Shown here one piece after another: positions 24,671-36,280 of a DNA stretch of 64,000 bases; the first letter of the stretch is position 1, and every line of letters begins with the position of its first letter. This DNA comes from Vigna angularis (Eukaryota > Streptophyta > Magnoliopsida > Fabales > Fabaceae). The DNA is taken from assembly GCF_016808095.1 (NCBI RefSeq), contig NC_068973.1, positions 27,508,077 to 27,572,076 of the forward strand. The letters are read 5' to 3'. The notes below the pieces were generated by a model. The model searched no databases, was not told the DNA's origin, and saw only the letters and a list, made by a program, of their open reading frames with translations. Position numbers and translations under genes: made by a program.

Positions 24671-25049
24671 ATTATAATTAACAATAGGATTAGTAATAAA
24701 AATTAGGTTAAACTTTCTTTAATCATGAACTATTTTTAGAACTAGAATAAATATTGAGATGAAATATTTTTAAAATTTATAATTTATTTATGCTACATAC
24801 CTTTATGAACAATAACAATAAATTGTTTTCTTAAAAATATTAATTAGATTATATAGGATGTTTTTGTGAGATATTTTGTATATAAATTTTCTTGTTTAAT
24901 TATATTCATCAATTATTAGATTTTAAACGAATATAGATACGTATTTTAAAATCAATGACTTAGATAAATTAAGTGTGTTGTAAATTATTACTTTATATTG
25001 TATTTATTTATTTTTCTTTTGTTTATTTGTTTACCGTCTATACTAATAT
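24671..25049. other. AT-rich, no gene seen
   Basis: Nothing recognisable between the transporter fragment and duplication copy B. Confidence 0.45.
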
Positions 25050-25499
25050 ATGTGTCTTGCGATGATCATATAAGTTTTACTTTATTTTATTGTTTTTTTA
25101 TATTATATAAGTGAATTTTGTAACATCCCAAATTCTCACATTAATGTAACATCCCAACTTTTCACATTAATGTAACATCCCAAATTTTCACACTTGATAA
25201 TTAACATTACATTTACGGTAACATTCCGTAATCTCACCCTTTAAAATTTCCTAGTTGATATAAGTCTATACATGTAAAAAGATTCTAATTATAGTTCTTC
25301 TACTCCTCCCTTTCCTTGGTACTATGTGAGGCGACATTCCTTCATCTGCTCCCGTATAACGAATTATACGATCATCGCACATACCCAAACACAAAACACA
25401 AACAAGTAGGGTGAGCTAACATGCAACAAATCATTTATAAGACATGCATAATTACTTCGATACGAACATCATATAATAATTATGTCAGACACCCTCATA

Positions 25500-25930
25500 C
25501 CATCGTACCACAATTCCTATTGAACACTCGTCCCACAATACCCAATAAACACCAAAATACCCAATGGACACTCATTCCATAATACCCAATAAACACTCAT
25601 TGAACACTCGTCCCACAATACCCAATAAACACCAAAATACCCAATAAACACCAAAATACCCAATAGACACTCATTCCATAATACCCAATAAACACTCATT
25701 GAACACTCGTCCCACAATACCCAATAAACACCAAAATACCCAATAGACACTCATTCCATAATACCCAATAAACACTCATTGAACACTCGTCCCACAATAC
25801 CCAATAAACACCAAAATACCCAATAAACACCACTATACCCAATAGACACTCATTCCACAATACCCAATAGGCACTTATCCCAACGATATTCAATAGGCAC
25901 TTATCCCAACGATATTCCATAGGCACTTAT
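25500..25930. repeat. Minisatellite of 'atacccaataaacac' phrases
   Basis: A 12-15 bp phrase is arranged into higher-order units of roughly 80-100 bp (ccaaaatacccaatagacac / tcattccataatacccaata / tgaacactcgtcccacaata). The open frames on the complement are repeat artefacts. Confidence 0.9.
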
Positions 25931-25987
25931 CCCAACGATATGTTGATGAGCGATACAACGGAAGGTTTTTCACTTGTGATGTCATTC

Positions 25988-26190
25988 TTAGTCCCCTCAC
26001 TATGTCCAAAACCGGCACATAGACCAGGACATTCTGCCCTCCATACCATTCATAATGTTAGTCCCCTCACTATGTCCTAAACCGGCACATAGACCAGGAC
26101 ATTCTGCCCCCCATACCATTCACAAGGTTAGTCCCCTCACTATGTCCTAAACCGGCACATAGACCAGGACCTCCTGCCCCTCTCACCACA
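25988..26190. repeat. 70-bp tandem repeat, three units
   Basis: Units begin ttagtcccctcactatgtcc at 25988, 26058 and 26128. Confidence 0.92.
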
Positions 26191-26280
26191 TAATTCATCA
26201 TTCTCTACTTGAGACTGAATGATTATTAGAGTATCAGGATAACCTCCAACTTCATGACCCTCAACATCAACATATACGCA

Positions 26281-26475
26281 CATACCATGACATTACAGAA
26301 TCTCTCCACGAAACTCATACCATGCTCACATTCCTTAACTCATATTATACCATTACGAAATCTACCCATAATCCTCATACACATACCATGACATTACAGA
26401 ATCTCTCCGCGATACTCATACCATACTCACATTCCTCGACTCATATTATACCCTTACGACATTTCCCCGTAATAC
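26281..26475. repeat. ~100-bp tandem repeat, two units
   Basis: cataccatgacattacagaa starts at 26281 and again at about 26382, with diverged remainder. Confidence 0.85.
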
Positions 26476-27550
26476 TCATACATGTTTAGATGCATAAATT
26501 CAAATCAAATAAACTTCAATCATTTCAGAAATCATACAAACTGAATATATTCCAACAAGATATATTACATGATAATTTAACAGTACATAATCTGTACACA
26601 AGATTTAAGTTAAAAACCTGTCGAGTAGACTTCCAGGAAAGAGAGGTGCGTCACAATGGACAACTTAAGTACCAAGTCTTTCCTTAGCCAAAGTGTTCCT
26701 CAACTAGTTTTTAACAAATTTCTTATTAACAGATTCAAAACAACAGCATATAATATTAACACCGAAATTCAATATAGATAAACATACAGTAAGCATTAAC
26801 AATATTCATACATAATTTCAAGACATGAATAGTAATAAAACAGTACTAAATCATAATATAAAAGCTTAGAAAAGATTAGCTCCCCTACCTCTATTCCAGA
26901 CTTAATCTCCTGTTCCGAATTTGTTTCCCCGAAAACTCTTCAGAACCTCTACTCTTCTTGCAACTAAAAATTTCTCCCTAACTATTTCTTCTCTATTTCT
27001 CAAGCTCTCACTTGATTCCTCTTCTCTTGGTGCAAAATACCCTTCCCTCCCATGGCTATTTATAGTAAAAAAAAATTTACTATTCCTTAATATTTTAATA
27101 TTATTTATTATTTTAATATTATTTAAAAATAATATTTCAATCATTTTCTCACCAAATCTGATCCTAATTTCTACCTACTACTTTCTTCCATGCTAAGAAA
27201 TCCTCATGCTGAAAATTTATTTTTACTATTCACTTTTTACTATTTACTATTCACTTTTTACTATTTACTATTCACTTTTTACTATTCAATTTAAAAAAAT
27301 TTACTAAATAAGTTACCAAAAATTTGAACCTCTCCTTCTAAAATTACTATAATTTTATATCCAAAATTTACATTTTTCTATCCACTAAAATTATTATTAC
27401 TAATAAAATGCTAAAATTTACTATAAATATTTTTCATGGGTCTTACAAATTTTCACAATAATATTTTGAATTTAAAAATTTTAAATTTCACTTGTAATCA
27501 GATATTCTAAAACTAGGGATGTTACACAGATTTAGACCGAGTGTCATTCA

Positions 27551-27910
27551 TTGTCCTTGATGATAATAAGTTCAGTGGGCATACCGAGCCCTATAGAGCA
27601 GTGCTTGAGGCTAAAACTGAATCCAGTGCCTCCACCACCTTTGGATTCATCTCTTTATGGATTCAATCGTATTGTATGCAAAGACTTGTTTCGAGGCGTC
27701 AAGGATTCGCTGCGAATAACAGGTCAATTGCCTCTGGATTACATCCTTGCTCTATGTGATATCTTCGCCAATGACAAACAGAAGGTGCGGAGTCACATCA
27801 CTCTCATTTTTTATACTCAAGATTATAACACTCTAGCCGTAATATTTAATTCACTTACATCCTTACTCTATGTAATATTTAATTTACTTTCATTTAGTAA
27901 TTTGTGTTGA
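27551..27910 (+). pseudogene. Second copy of the unrecognised gene fragment
   Basis: Copy B counterpart of 22358-22654, open for 119 codons in the frame containing PPPPLDSSLYGFNRIVCKDL. A 2-bp difference upstream changes the frame of the first part relative to copy A. Function unknown. Confidence 0.4.
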
Positions 27911-28683
27911 TACTGGAAAGTATATGAATTTTGTTTCAATGATTTATTTTTTATACGTTAAACTAAAGAATTTGATCTCTTGCTTGTAAAATGTTAATTA
28001 TATTCTTCAGATCAAATTTATTAAACTTTCGTAGTTTACTATGATTCCATTTTTAGGTTTTGAAACAAGTTTGATAAGGTTCAACCAATACAATTAACAA
28101 AATTATTGAGCCAATTCGATTTATCACAGGTTAAATCCAGTGAGTCAGGTTTTAAAACTAGTCCCATAGAAAAATTACACTTTTTTCAAACTGAATATAA
28201 TTCAAACTCGTGGTGAACTAGATTATTTCATGTATTACAATCTATTTTCACACAACTAATTTAGTTACTTTCTGCTTTGAATACAAATTGCAAAATGTGT
28301 TAAATTGAAATTTCCGATAGTTTGCTATTGAATACAAATTGGAAAATGTGTTAAATTGAAATTTCCGATAGTTTGCTATTTACGTGTAAGATAATAACTA
28401 AAAAAATATTATATAGATTGTACAGTTCATTTTAAAATTAAACAATTCCAAATATTTTATCAATTTAATCCATGTGAACCGTTCGACAAGTTATTTTCAA
28501 TCCTCATAAGAAGACAATTAAATATTTCTTTATCCTTTCCTTTAATCTATAAACAAAAGCATAAATAAATTCATACGTGTCAAAAATTAACCTACATTAT
28601 ATAAATTCATCTCATAGCACTTTGTTAGTTGAATTATTCTTTTATTAGTTGTCTTCTAACGTATAATATTAAAATAAAATCCT

Positions 28684-29370
28684 TATTGGAAGAAGTTCGT
28701 CAAACCAATTAATGCAGGAAGTACTCCTCCTGAAGGTGCTAGGAAATTTTTTAATATTATTGTTAGTGTTTTTTTATTTAGAGTATTGTTAGACATCTTT
28801 TGTTTTTTTTATTTTGTTGACATTAAAAGTTGGAAATATTTTTAAATTTGACTTCAATAAAAGTATTTTTAAATTTTATTTATGTTAACCGTGGTTAATT
28901 TAATTTGTGGTTTAACATAATTCATATTTTTTAACCAGCCCTTAACAACTAAACTAAAATTCTATCAAAATGTTTTCTTTGTTTTGATAATTATGATTTC
29001 ATGATATTAACAATATATATTATTATAATATTAGTTAGGAATAGATAAATATTATTAGAAAATATTATTGATGTACACCAATTATTTTGAAAAATTTTAT
29101 CGCACAATTTTCTACCGTTTTTTATTCAAGATACGGAATTGTTTTTTAATATTTGACTTTTATGAATGCTATGTAATGCTCAAGAATAAAAGTGAGAATC
29201 TATGATAATGAAATTAATGTTTGAAGGACAAAGAGGAAACTTAGAAATAATTATGATGCAATAATTTTCCAAGCTAGATTCATCATCGACTATTTACATA
29301 TCATTGTTTAATTGATTATTGTTCAAGTTTCAAATTAATTAAAGTACATTTTTAATTATTTTGAGTGTTG
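28684..29370. other. AT-rich, no gene seen
   Basis: A short phrase at 28688-28745 translates without a stop but is too short to name. The rest is AT-rich. Confidence 0.4.
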
Positions 29371-29514
29371 AGATTGTTGATAGGGGAACACTGATTTAGT
29401 TGAACTTACAATCTCAAAGCTTTTGATTTTTGATGATGACAACACATAATTAATAACACATGTGTTTATGTATTACATGTTCATTACTTTCATGATTACA
29501 CTAGCGCAGAATTG

Positions 29515-31125
29515 GCTTTTAACGTCTCCCCATAGACGTCCGTCCACAAAAGCCCCAACGTAAGTAATTGACCGGTGGCATATTCGTAAATAAGTGAAAC
29601 TCTAGACGTCCGTCCTGGGAGGGAACGGACGTCTATAATATTATAGACGTCCATGGGAGTGGGGCGTTCATTAGGCTGAACACTGAACGCTTCAACTCCC
29701 CATGTCAGCCACTTGAACGTCCGTCCTGGGAGTGAGCGGACGTCTATAATATTATAGACGTCCGTGAGAGTGGGGCAGACGTTCATTAGGCTGAACACTG
29801 AACGCTTTCAATTCCCATGTCAGCGACTTGAACGTCCGTCCTGGGAGGGAGCGGACGTCTATAATATTATAGACGTCTGTGAGAGTGGGGCGGACGTTCA
29901 TTAGGGAGCGAACGTCCGTCCTGGTAGGATGGACGTTTAAGGGGCTGACAGGATGGCTGAATACTGAACGCTGAACACTGAACGCTTTCAACTCCAATGG
30001 CAGCCACTTGAACGTCCGTCCTGGGAGCGAGCGGACGTCTATAATATTGTAGACGTCCGTGAGAGTGGGGCGGACGCTCATTAGGGCGCGAACGTCCGTC
30101 CTGGTAGGACGGACGTTTAAGGGGCTGACAGGGTGGCTGAATACTGAACGCTTTCAACTCCAATGGCAGCCACTTGAACGTCCGTCTTGGGAGGGCCCGA
30201 ACGTCCGTTCTGGGAGGACGGACGTTCAAGGGGCTCACTACAGAATTAATTTGTCTTCATTCCCTTGAACGTCCGTCCTGAGGGGAGCGGACCTCCAGAA
30301 TAATATAGACGTCCGGTTTCCTCAGGACGGACGTTCAAGGGACTGAAAATTCTCCAATTACCCTGTCAGCCCCTTGAACGTCCGTCATGGGAGGGCCCGA
30401 ATGTCCGTCCTCATGACGGACGTTCAAGGGGCTGACAAGGGTGGCTGCAGAATTATTTGGCTTCAGTCCCTTGAACGTTCGTCCTGAGGGGAGCAGACGT
30501 CCAGAATATTATAGTCGTCCACTTCCCTCAGGACGGACGTTCAAGGGACTGAAACCAATGAATTCTCCAACCACCCTGTCAGCCCCTTGAACGTCCGTCC
30601 TGAGGGGCACAGACGTCTATAATATTATTATAGACGTCCGAGACCCTCAAACGGACGTTTAAATGACTGACAAGGTGGTTGGAGAATTCATTGGTTTCAG
30701 TCCCTTAAACGTCCGTCCTGAGGGGCATTGACGTCTATAATATTATAGACGTCTGTGCCCCTTAGGACGGACGTTTAAAGGGGCTGACATGGGAACTTGA
30801 AGCATTCATTTGTTCAGCCTCCCAAACGTCCGCCCCTCTACCACGGACGTCTATAATATTATAGACGTCCGTGCCCCTCAGGACGAACGTGTAAGGACTG
30901 ATAGGGGGAGTTGAAGCGTTTAGTTTCATCAGTCTCTTAGACGTCCGGCTGCGGGGGACGGACGTTTATAATATTATAGACGTCCGTGCCCCTGAGGACG
31001 GACGTCTAAAAGCCCCCGCGAATATCAATTTTAAATTTCTAAAGATGTCATATTAGTAATGGGCCGGACGTCTATAATATTATAAACGTCCGGCCCATCC
31101 GTACCGGACGTCTAAGAGCATTAAA
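29515..31125. repeat. Left subterminal repeat array of the CACTA element
   Basis: About eleven copies of a palindrome made of GACGTCTATAAT and its reverse complement occur roughly every 110 bp (for example near 29628, 29742, 29855, 30036, 30612, 30731, 30846, 30960 and 31068; others diverged). Between them the phrase gaacgtccgtcctgggagg and its inverse alternate. Frames across this area are artefacts. Confidence 0.95.
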
Positions 31126-31149
31126 ATGGCCAGCGCGACCCGAGAGCAG

Positions 31150-31970
31150 TTACGCTCTCACTGTTCATCCTCTTCCCCGCGAACGCCGAACGCTGCTGTT
31201 GTGCCATTGATTTTCGAGGTTCGTTTTCTCTCTTTTGGGCCATTTAAATTTACTTTTAATCCGATTACATTGCTCTATGATGAAATGTCTTTCATTTGAA
31301 CCAATTAAAAATCGTTTTCGGTCCGTTTTTGTGCAATGTCTTGCGTGTTCTTGGACGACTACTTTTGACTATTTTTGGGCTACGTTTTGGCCGTTCCCTC
31401 CAAGATTTCCCTCCCTTTCATTTCAAATCTACTTTCAGGTTAGCTTATTGGTTGATAAAAATTTTTATGCATGTAATTGGGTTTTATGTATGCATGTTTT
31501 TTACTCTAAAGTTATGTGTTATTGGCTTTTGAATATGCATGTACTAGTTGTGTTATTAGAAGTATCAAATCATTGAGTGACCCATAGTTCCCGTTTGAAA
31601 TTTAACACAAACGATTAATCTTTTAATCGTTCGTGTTAAATTTTGAATTGTCCGATTGGACAGTTTGAGAAAATTAATTTTCATAATTTGCAGTGACATG
31701 TGAATCGGAGTTTATGGATAAGATTGATAAAATTTTGGTTCAGTATTTGTGTTGTTCTCCGAATGCATAATTGATTGTGGTCATCGTTGACTACTCTCAT
31801 TTCGTGTATTTCGGAGACCAATGCGAAATGTTGCCGAAATCTTATCAATTTTATGATGTAGACTTCAATGCACGTGTCTGAGCAAATTATGAAAATTAAT
31901 TTCTTTGAATGGGTAGGGCCTAACCTTGTGAGAGTTAAAAAACTTAAACTGATGATTTTATGAACATAGT
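31150..31970 (+). promoter_or_regulatory. Putative leader/first intron of the CACTA transposase gene
   Basis: Between the subterminal array and the first transposase ATG (31971). A possible noncoding first exon ends at attttcgag|gttcg (about 31220). No box could be fixed with confidence, and the frames here are unrecognised. Confidence 0.3.
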
Positions 31971-32760
31971 ATGGATCGAAGCTGGATGAACGAACGTCGC
32001 ATCAGTGAAAAATATGATAAGGGTGTTTCAAAGTTCTTGCAATACGTTGAACAATGTGAAAACCTTCTTGTTGTGGTTTAAGAAAAAGATTTATGCAACT
32101 CCACATGTTTGTGAAACTTTATTGAGGTTATCTCGTGGGCCAAACACAGAAGTGATTACATATGGTGGGTACTATATAAAAAATATTTCTTTTCAGACAA
32201 AGGTAGAAGATGACAAAAGCAGAGTTCAAAATAGTGGCGTCACACTAAAGGCTGAGTCTGTGCACTTTGCTAGTTCTAAAGACAAAAATCCAATCACAGC
32301 ATCCATCAGTTATTTTGGAATAATACAAGAAATATGGGAAGTTGATTACGTCACTTTTAGAGTCCCAGTTTTCAAGAGTAAATGGGTTGATATAAATTCT
32401 GGTGTCATGACAGATGACCTTGGTTTCACATTGGTAGACTTGAACAAGATGAATTACACTAATGAATCATTTATCATGGCTAGTCAAGCAAGACAAATAT
32501 TCTACATAAATGATCCATCGACTAACAAATGGTCAGTGGTTTTAGAAGGAACAAACATGCATGGACATGATGATGACGATTCTCTTGATATACTTGAGAC
32601 AACATCTGTTGCATGTATTCCCATTGAAGACCCAGTTGATGACGTTGTGGATGTCATGCAGGCAATTCGTAGTGATCACAACGAAGGCATTTGGGAAAAA
32701 CAATTAATTAATAGGTTGATATTTTCACTTTTATTAACTTTATATGTATGTTTATCATAA
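31971..32760 (+). pseudogene. TNP2-type transposase with catalytic core deleted
   Basis: Starts with MDRSWMNERRISEKYDKGVS, matching the transposase-associated N-terminal domain of plant CACTA transposases. After about 30 codons the frame breaks. In another frame (from about 32090) the C-terminal DUF4216-type region follows: LSRGPNTEVITYGGYYI, YFGIIQEIWEVDY, FRVPVFKSKWVD, DDLGFTLVDLNKM and FIMASQARQIFYI. The several-hundred-residue catalytic region between them is absent, so it cannot cut DNA itself. It may still be mobilised by an intact relative. Confidence 0.85.
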
Positions 32761-32795
32761 TTGAGTTATTACTAACGTTGTTTAATTTTGCAGGT

Positions 32796-35685
32796 ATGTC
32801 GGCCTCAGACTCAGGATCGGGAAAGAGCAGACGTGGACGAGGCGTCACTCGAGTGGCAGATGTGACGTCCGGACGCGTGGATGGTCAGAGGAGGCATGTT
32901 GACATCGACCCCAGATCAGGTCATCCATCAAGGCCAAATGCTGATAGGTTTAGGAGTTATCTGGGTAAGTTAGCAAAAAGTCATGTCTCTATCCTTCATG
33001 CATGTTGGGATGACGTTCTAGAGGTCGACAAGAACCTCTTATGGCAAGATGTTCAGGTATGTTTATACTTGATGCGATTTGTGATATACTTATCTTTTAT
33101 GTTGTATTTTGGAATAACAAGTTTTTTGTTTTAAACAGCAACATTTTGATATTCCAAACACAATGCAAATTAGAAAGAAAGTTTTATCGCATATAGCGAT
33201 AAGATGGAGGGATTTCAAGACAAGGCTGACAGGACTGTATGTCTTTGGAGACAGGCAACATGAAAATCCCTGTGAGCAATATACATTCACAGAGGAGGAT
33301 TGGATGCAGTTCCGTGCATCTAGAGAGTCTGAGGAATGGAAGGTATGTTTCTTAACATCGTCTTTCATTGAGTTTTTATGAGTTTTACACTTATTGATAT
33401 ACATGGTTTCACAGGATAAAAGGTTAGCCGCCCAAGAAAGACAAAGGCTAAACGATGCACCCCACCTGTTATCACGAGGTGGCTATGCAAAACTGGAGAA
33501 GAAACTGAGAAAGTCTAGAGCGGATGCCTTGGGACTTGAGTTGCCAGACCTAGCACCTGCACTTGCTAGGTATGAGTTGTGGAAGGCTGCTCGAACTAAA
33601 TCTGATGGGAACATGACATCTTCCTCAGCTGCCTTGATCTCACAGAGAATTGTAAGTTCAAAATATAAGAAGTTCTGTGATTGTGTATCTATCACAGCAT
33701 GTCTTCTAAGTAACTTGGTTTTTTTATATGCAGGATGAGTTGGTTGAGCAGCAGACTCAGGGCACATTTGTTGGCCAAGGTAGGGACGACCTTCTAACAA
33801 CGGCCATTGGAAGGCCCGAGCACCCAGGACGTGTACGTGGAGTTCCTGGGGCGATTGGTCTTCGTGACTACTTTGGCCCTTCACAGAAAACCCCCCAATC
33901 AATGAGTCAGGAGACACTAAGGCAGATGGATCTTCAGTGGGAGGAAAGACTCAACCAAAGCATGAGATCAATGGAGCAATGATTCATGGAGCAGCTACAA
34001 GAACAAAAAGAAATACAAAGAGCGCTTGAAGAAAAGTTGCATTCCATGACGCAAGGCAACATGGGGGCCGATGAAACTCCCACACCACCTCGTGTCAGCA
34101 CTAGAGGATCATGCTCAGCTGTAGACCCCACTCAGTATAGCGGTCAGTATGAGCTGTTGGTTGATGGGGATCTCCCACGCATTGTGGCTGTCGGACGAGT
34201 GCTTGAGGGAGGGGAGACTATTCATGGTGTTCCCATATTACCCCAGCACGTGCGTGTGACCATTGACGAGGTTCGGGATCCCCAGGCTTAGGTGCCTGTA
34301 CCCACTCTAGAAATTAACTTTATGGGGGAGGCCATAGGATCATTTATTGCCTGGCCCAGAGCATTGATCATGTCCCACATCGCTACTCCACAAGTATAAT
34401 GTCTTTTTCCTTAGTATTTCTATGTTTATTCTTCAAATAATTGTTGATAACGCTTTGACGTAAATTCTTATCTTCAGTTCACACGTCCTTAAAAGCAGCC
34501 AATTGATGATACAATCATACATGAAGATGATGAGATGGCTGAAGCGGAGGATGATCCTCTATCAAAGCTAATGACAAAATTACCCAGATTGAAGAAAGCA
34601 TCATTAGAATTATACTGGGATTTCAGAGTATTTGGTCTTCCCCCACTCCCCCACATGTGCCAGTTTATATCACATTCTCTGATGCATTGGAGGTGATTGG
34701 GGGAGACAGGATGTTGAATATTTCCATCATTCAGCTGTGGTGAATGTAAGATAGTCAATTTGGTCTTTCATATTAATTTTATTTACATTGTTTTAGTTTC
34801 TAACAACTTAGCTTTGTTGTTTTAGGTACATGGACACAATCGTTGTAGACCAAGGTCGGTCTTCCATGTACGAATTTGTTGAACCTCAGACCATTCAACC
34901 GTCTGGTAACACACTTCAAAACAGACAACATTATTTGCAAACATGGATGGATGAGTCAAAAAGAGACGTATACCTTGTGCCATACATTGAGGAGTAGGTG
35001 TTGTTATATGTGGTCAGTTCATTATTATAGTTTCCTTAATTAGTTGAATAAATATTTGTCCTTCGTGATAGGTCGCACTGGCTGCTGATGGTCATCATTC
35101 CCAAACAATGTAAAATTATATGGTTTTGTTCGTTGCACAGGAAGATGAAAAATGACTTGAGAACCATGCTTCAAGGGTAAGTGTTTCTCCAAAAATGACT
35201 TTGAATTTGATGTTCACCTTCAACTTTTATGATAAATATAGTCATATTAATTACACTTTGTGTTTTCAATATGTACAGAGTTATTGGTAAATCTCGTGGT
35301 CAACTGGTTCAAATTTTGTATCCAAAGGTTGTAAGTTATTTATAGTTTCTAATTCATTTTTATATGTTATTGAATGATCAAAATTGTTAACCTTTTAGTT
35401 TGTGATTTTAGTGTAACCAGCAGCTAGATTCATGGGAATGTGGCTTCTATGTGATGTGTTGGATTAAGACCATCATTCGAGCTGTCATTACAGATGACTG
35501 GAATGAGGTAATGATGTATACCTTCAATACATTACAAATCAATTTCATCTTAAACATATATGAAACCATAATAAATCTTTCTTGAATTTTGCAGCGCTTC
35601 AAGAGTACATCGCCTATTTCAGAGGACACAATTAAACATATAAGGCAGGAGTGGACCGCATATCTTCTGCAAAGATGGAGTTAGG
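32796..35685 (+). pseudogene. Transposase_24 / Ulp1-protease-like CACTA gene with inactivating changes
   Basis: Exons 32796-33056, 33139-33342, 33415-33651 and 33734-34390 join in frame with clean GT-AG borders. They encode a basic start (SGSGKSRRGRG), then a plant transposase (Ptta/En/Spm) domain with ILHACWDDVLEV, FTEEDWMQFRASRES and RGGYAKLEKKL. A coiled coil (EERLNQSMRSMEQ...EQKEIQRALEEKL) is broken by TGA at 33980-33982; TAG follows at 34289-34291. From 34480 a Ulp1/C48 cysteine-protease-like part follows over five or six exons (MYEFVEPQTI, EESHWLLMVIIPKQ, DSWECGFYVMCWIK). His and Cys are visible, but the expected Asp in the WFDSLH block reads Cys (WFCSLH). A frameshift lies near 34660. 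Decayed but recent. Confidence 0.8.
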
Positions 35686-35899
35686 AATAACTTTAGTTTA
35701 CGTTTTATTATTTCTTGTTGAACATTGCTTAGTTTTAGTTTAAGTTATATTATGATAGTTTTGTTAGTGGATTGAACTCCACATTAAGTAGAACTTTGTT
35801 CATATGAAACGTATATTTATATTATTGCAAAATTGTTCTGGGACGTTTTTCTACTTTTCAGGTGTGGTTTTAATGGAAAAATAAAACAATCTTTTAAAA

Positions 35900-36280
35900 A
35901 AAACGCCCAGTAGACGTCGGTTGGTGCACTGCTTGACGTCTATAGACGTCCGTTAGTGCACCAACTGACGTCTACGGACGTCCGGCAGTGCACACACGGA
36001 CGTCCACCCCCCAACCCCTACCACAGATAATTCAACCAACTGGACGTCCGGGGGCGAGGGGCATAGACATCTATATAGACGTCCGGTGTTTCGGGGGGGC
36101 GGACGTCCATATAGACGTCCATTGTTGTAGGGCAGACGTCTACATACACGTCCGGCTGACAAAAACGGACGTCTATATAGACGTCTGGTTTTTCACCCCT
36201 GACGTCTGATTAATGTCACCCGCATAGACATTGGGGGAAGATCGGACGTCAAAACGGCGACAGAACGGACGTCTATGAGC
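35900..36280. repeat. Right subterminal repeat array of the CACTA element
   Basis: Short array of gacgtcc/ggacgtc motifs with the palindrome GACGTCTATATAGACGTC and variants near 36065, 36105, 36135 and 36170. The spacer between arms is shorter than in the left array. Confidence 0.92.

Larger units (their letters stand above)
25119..27447. mobile_element. Solo LTR (2.3 kb) with aattt target duplication
   Basis: Starts TGTAACATCCC and ends GGGTCTTACA, with aattt on both sides (25114-25118; 27448-27452). The same site is uninterrupted in copy A, confirming the borders. No coding domain inside, so it is best read as a solo LTR left after recombination between two LTRs. Its first 26 bp are triplicated (starts at 25119, 25145, 25171), and it holds three tandem-repeat blocks. 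Confidence 0.85.
25050..28683 (+). repeat. Direct duplication, copy B (split by an LTR)
   Basis: Matches copy A (22195-23490) at 25050-25118 and 27453-28683. The two halves rejoin exactly if the LTR at 25119-27447 and one aattt are removed. Confidence 0.85.

Noticed and set aside
25500..25930. Regular repeats considered as a CRISPR array
   Set aside because: No unique spacers, eukaryotic context, irregular unit length; it is a minisatellite inside an LTR.
29496..30238. Minus-strand frames rich in PGRTF and TDVYNIIDVRS repeats
   Set aside because: They follow the palindromic subterminal array of the CACTA element; not a protein gene.
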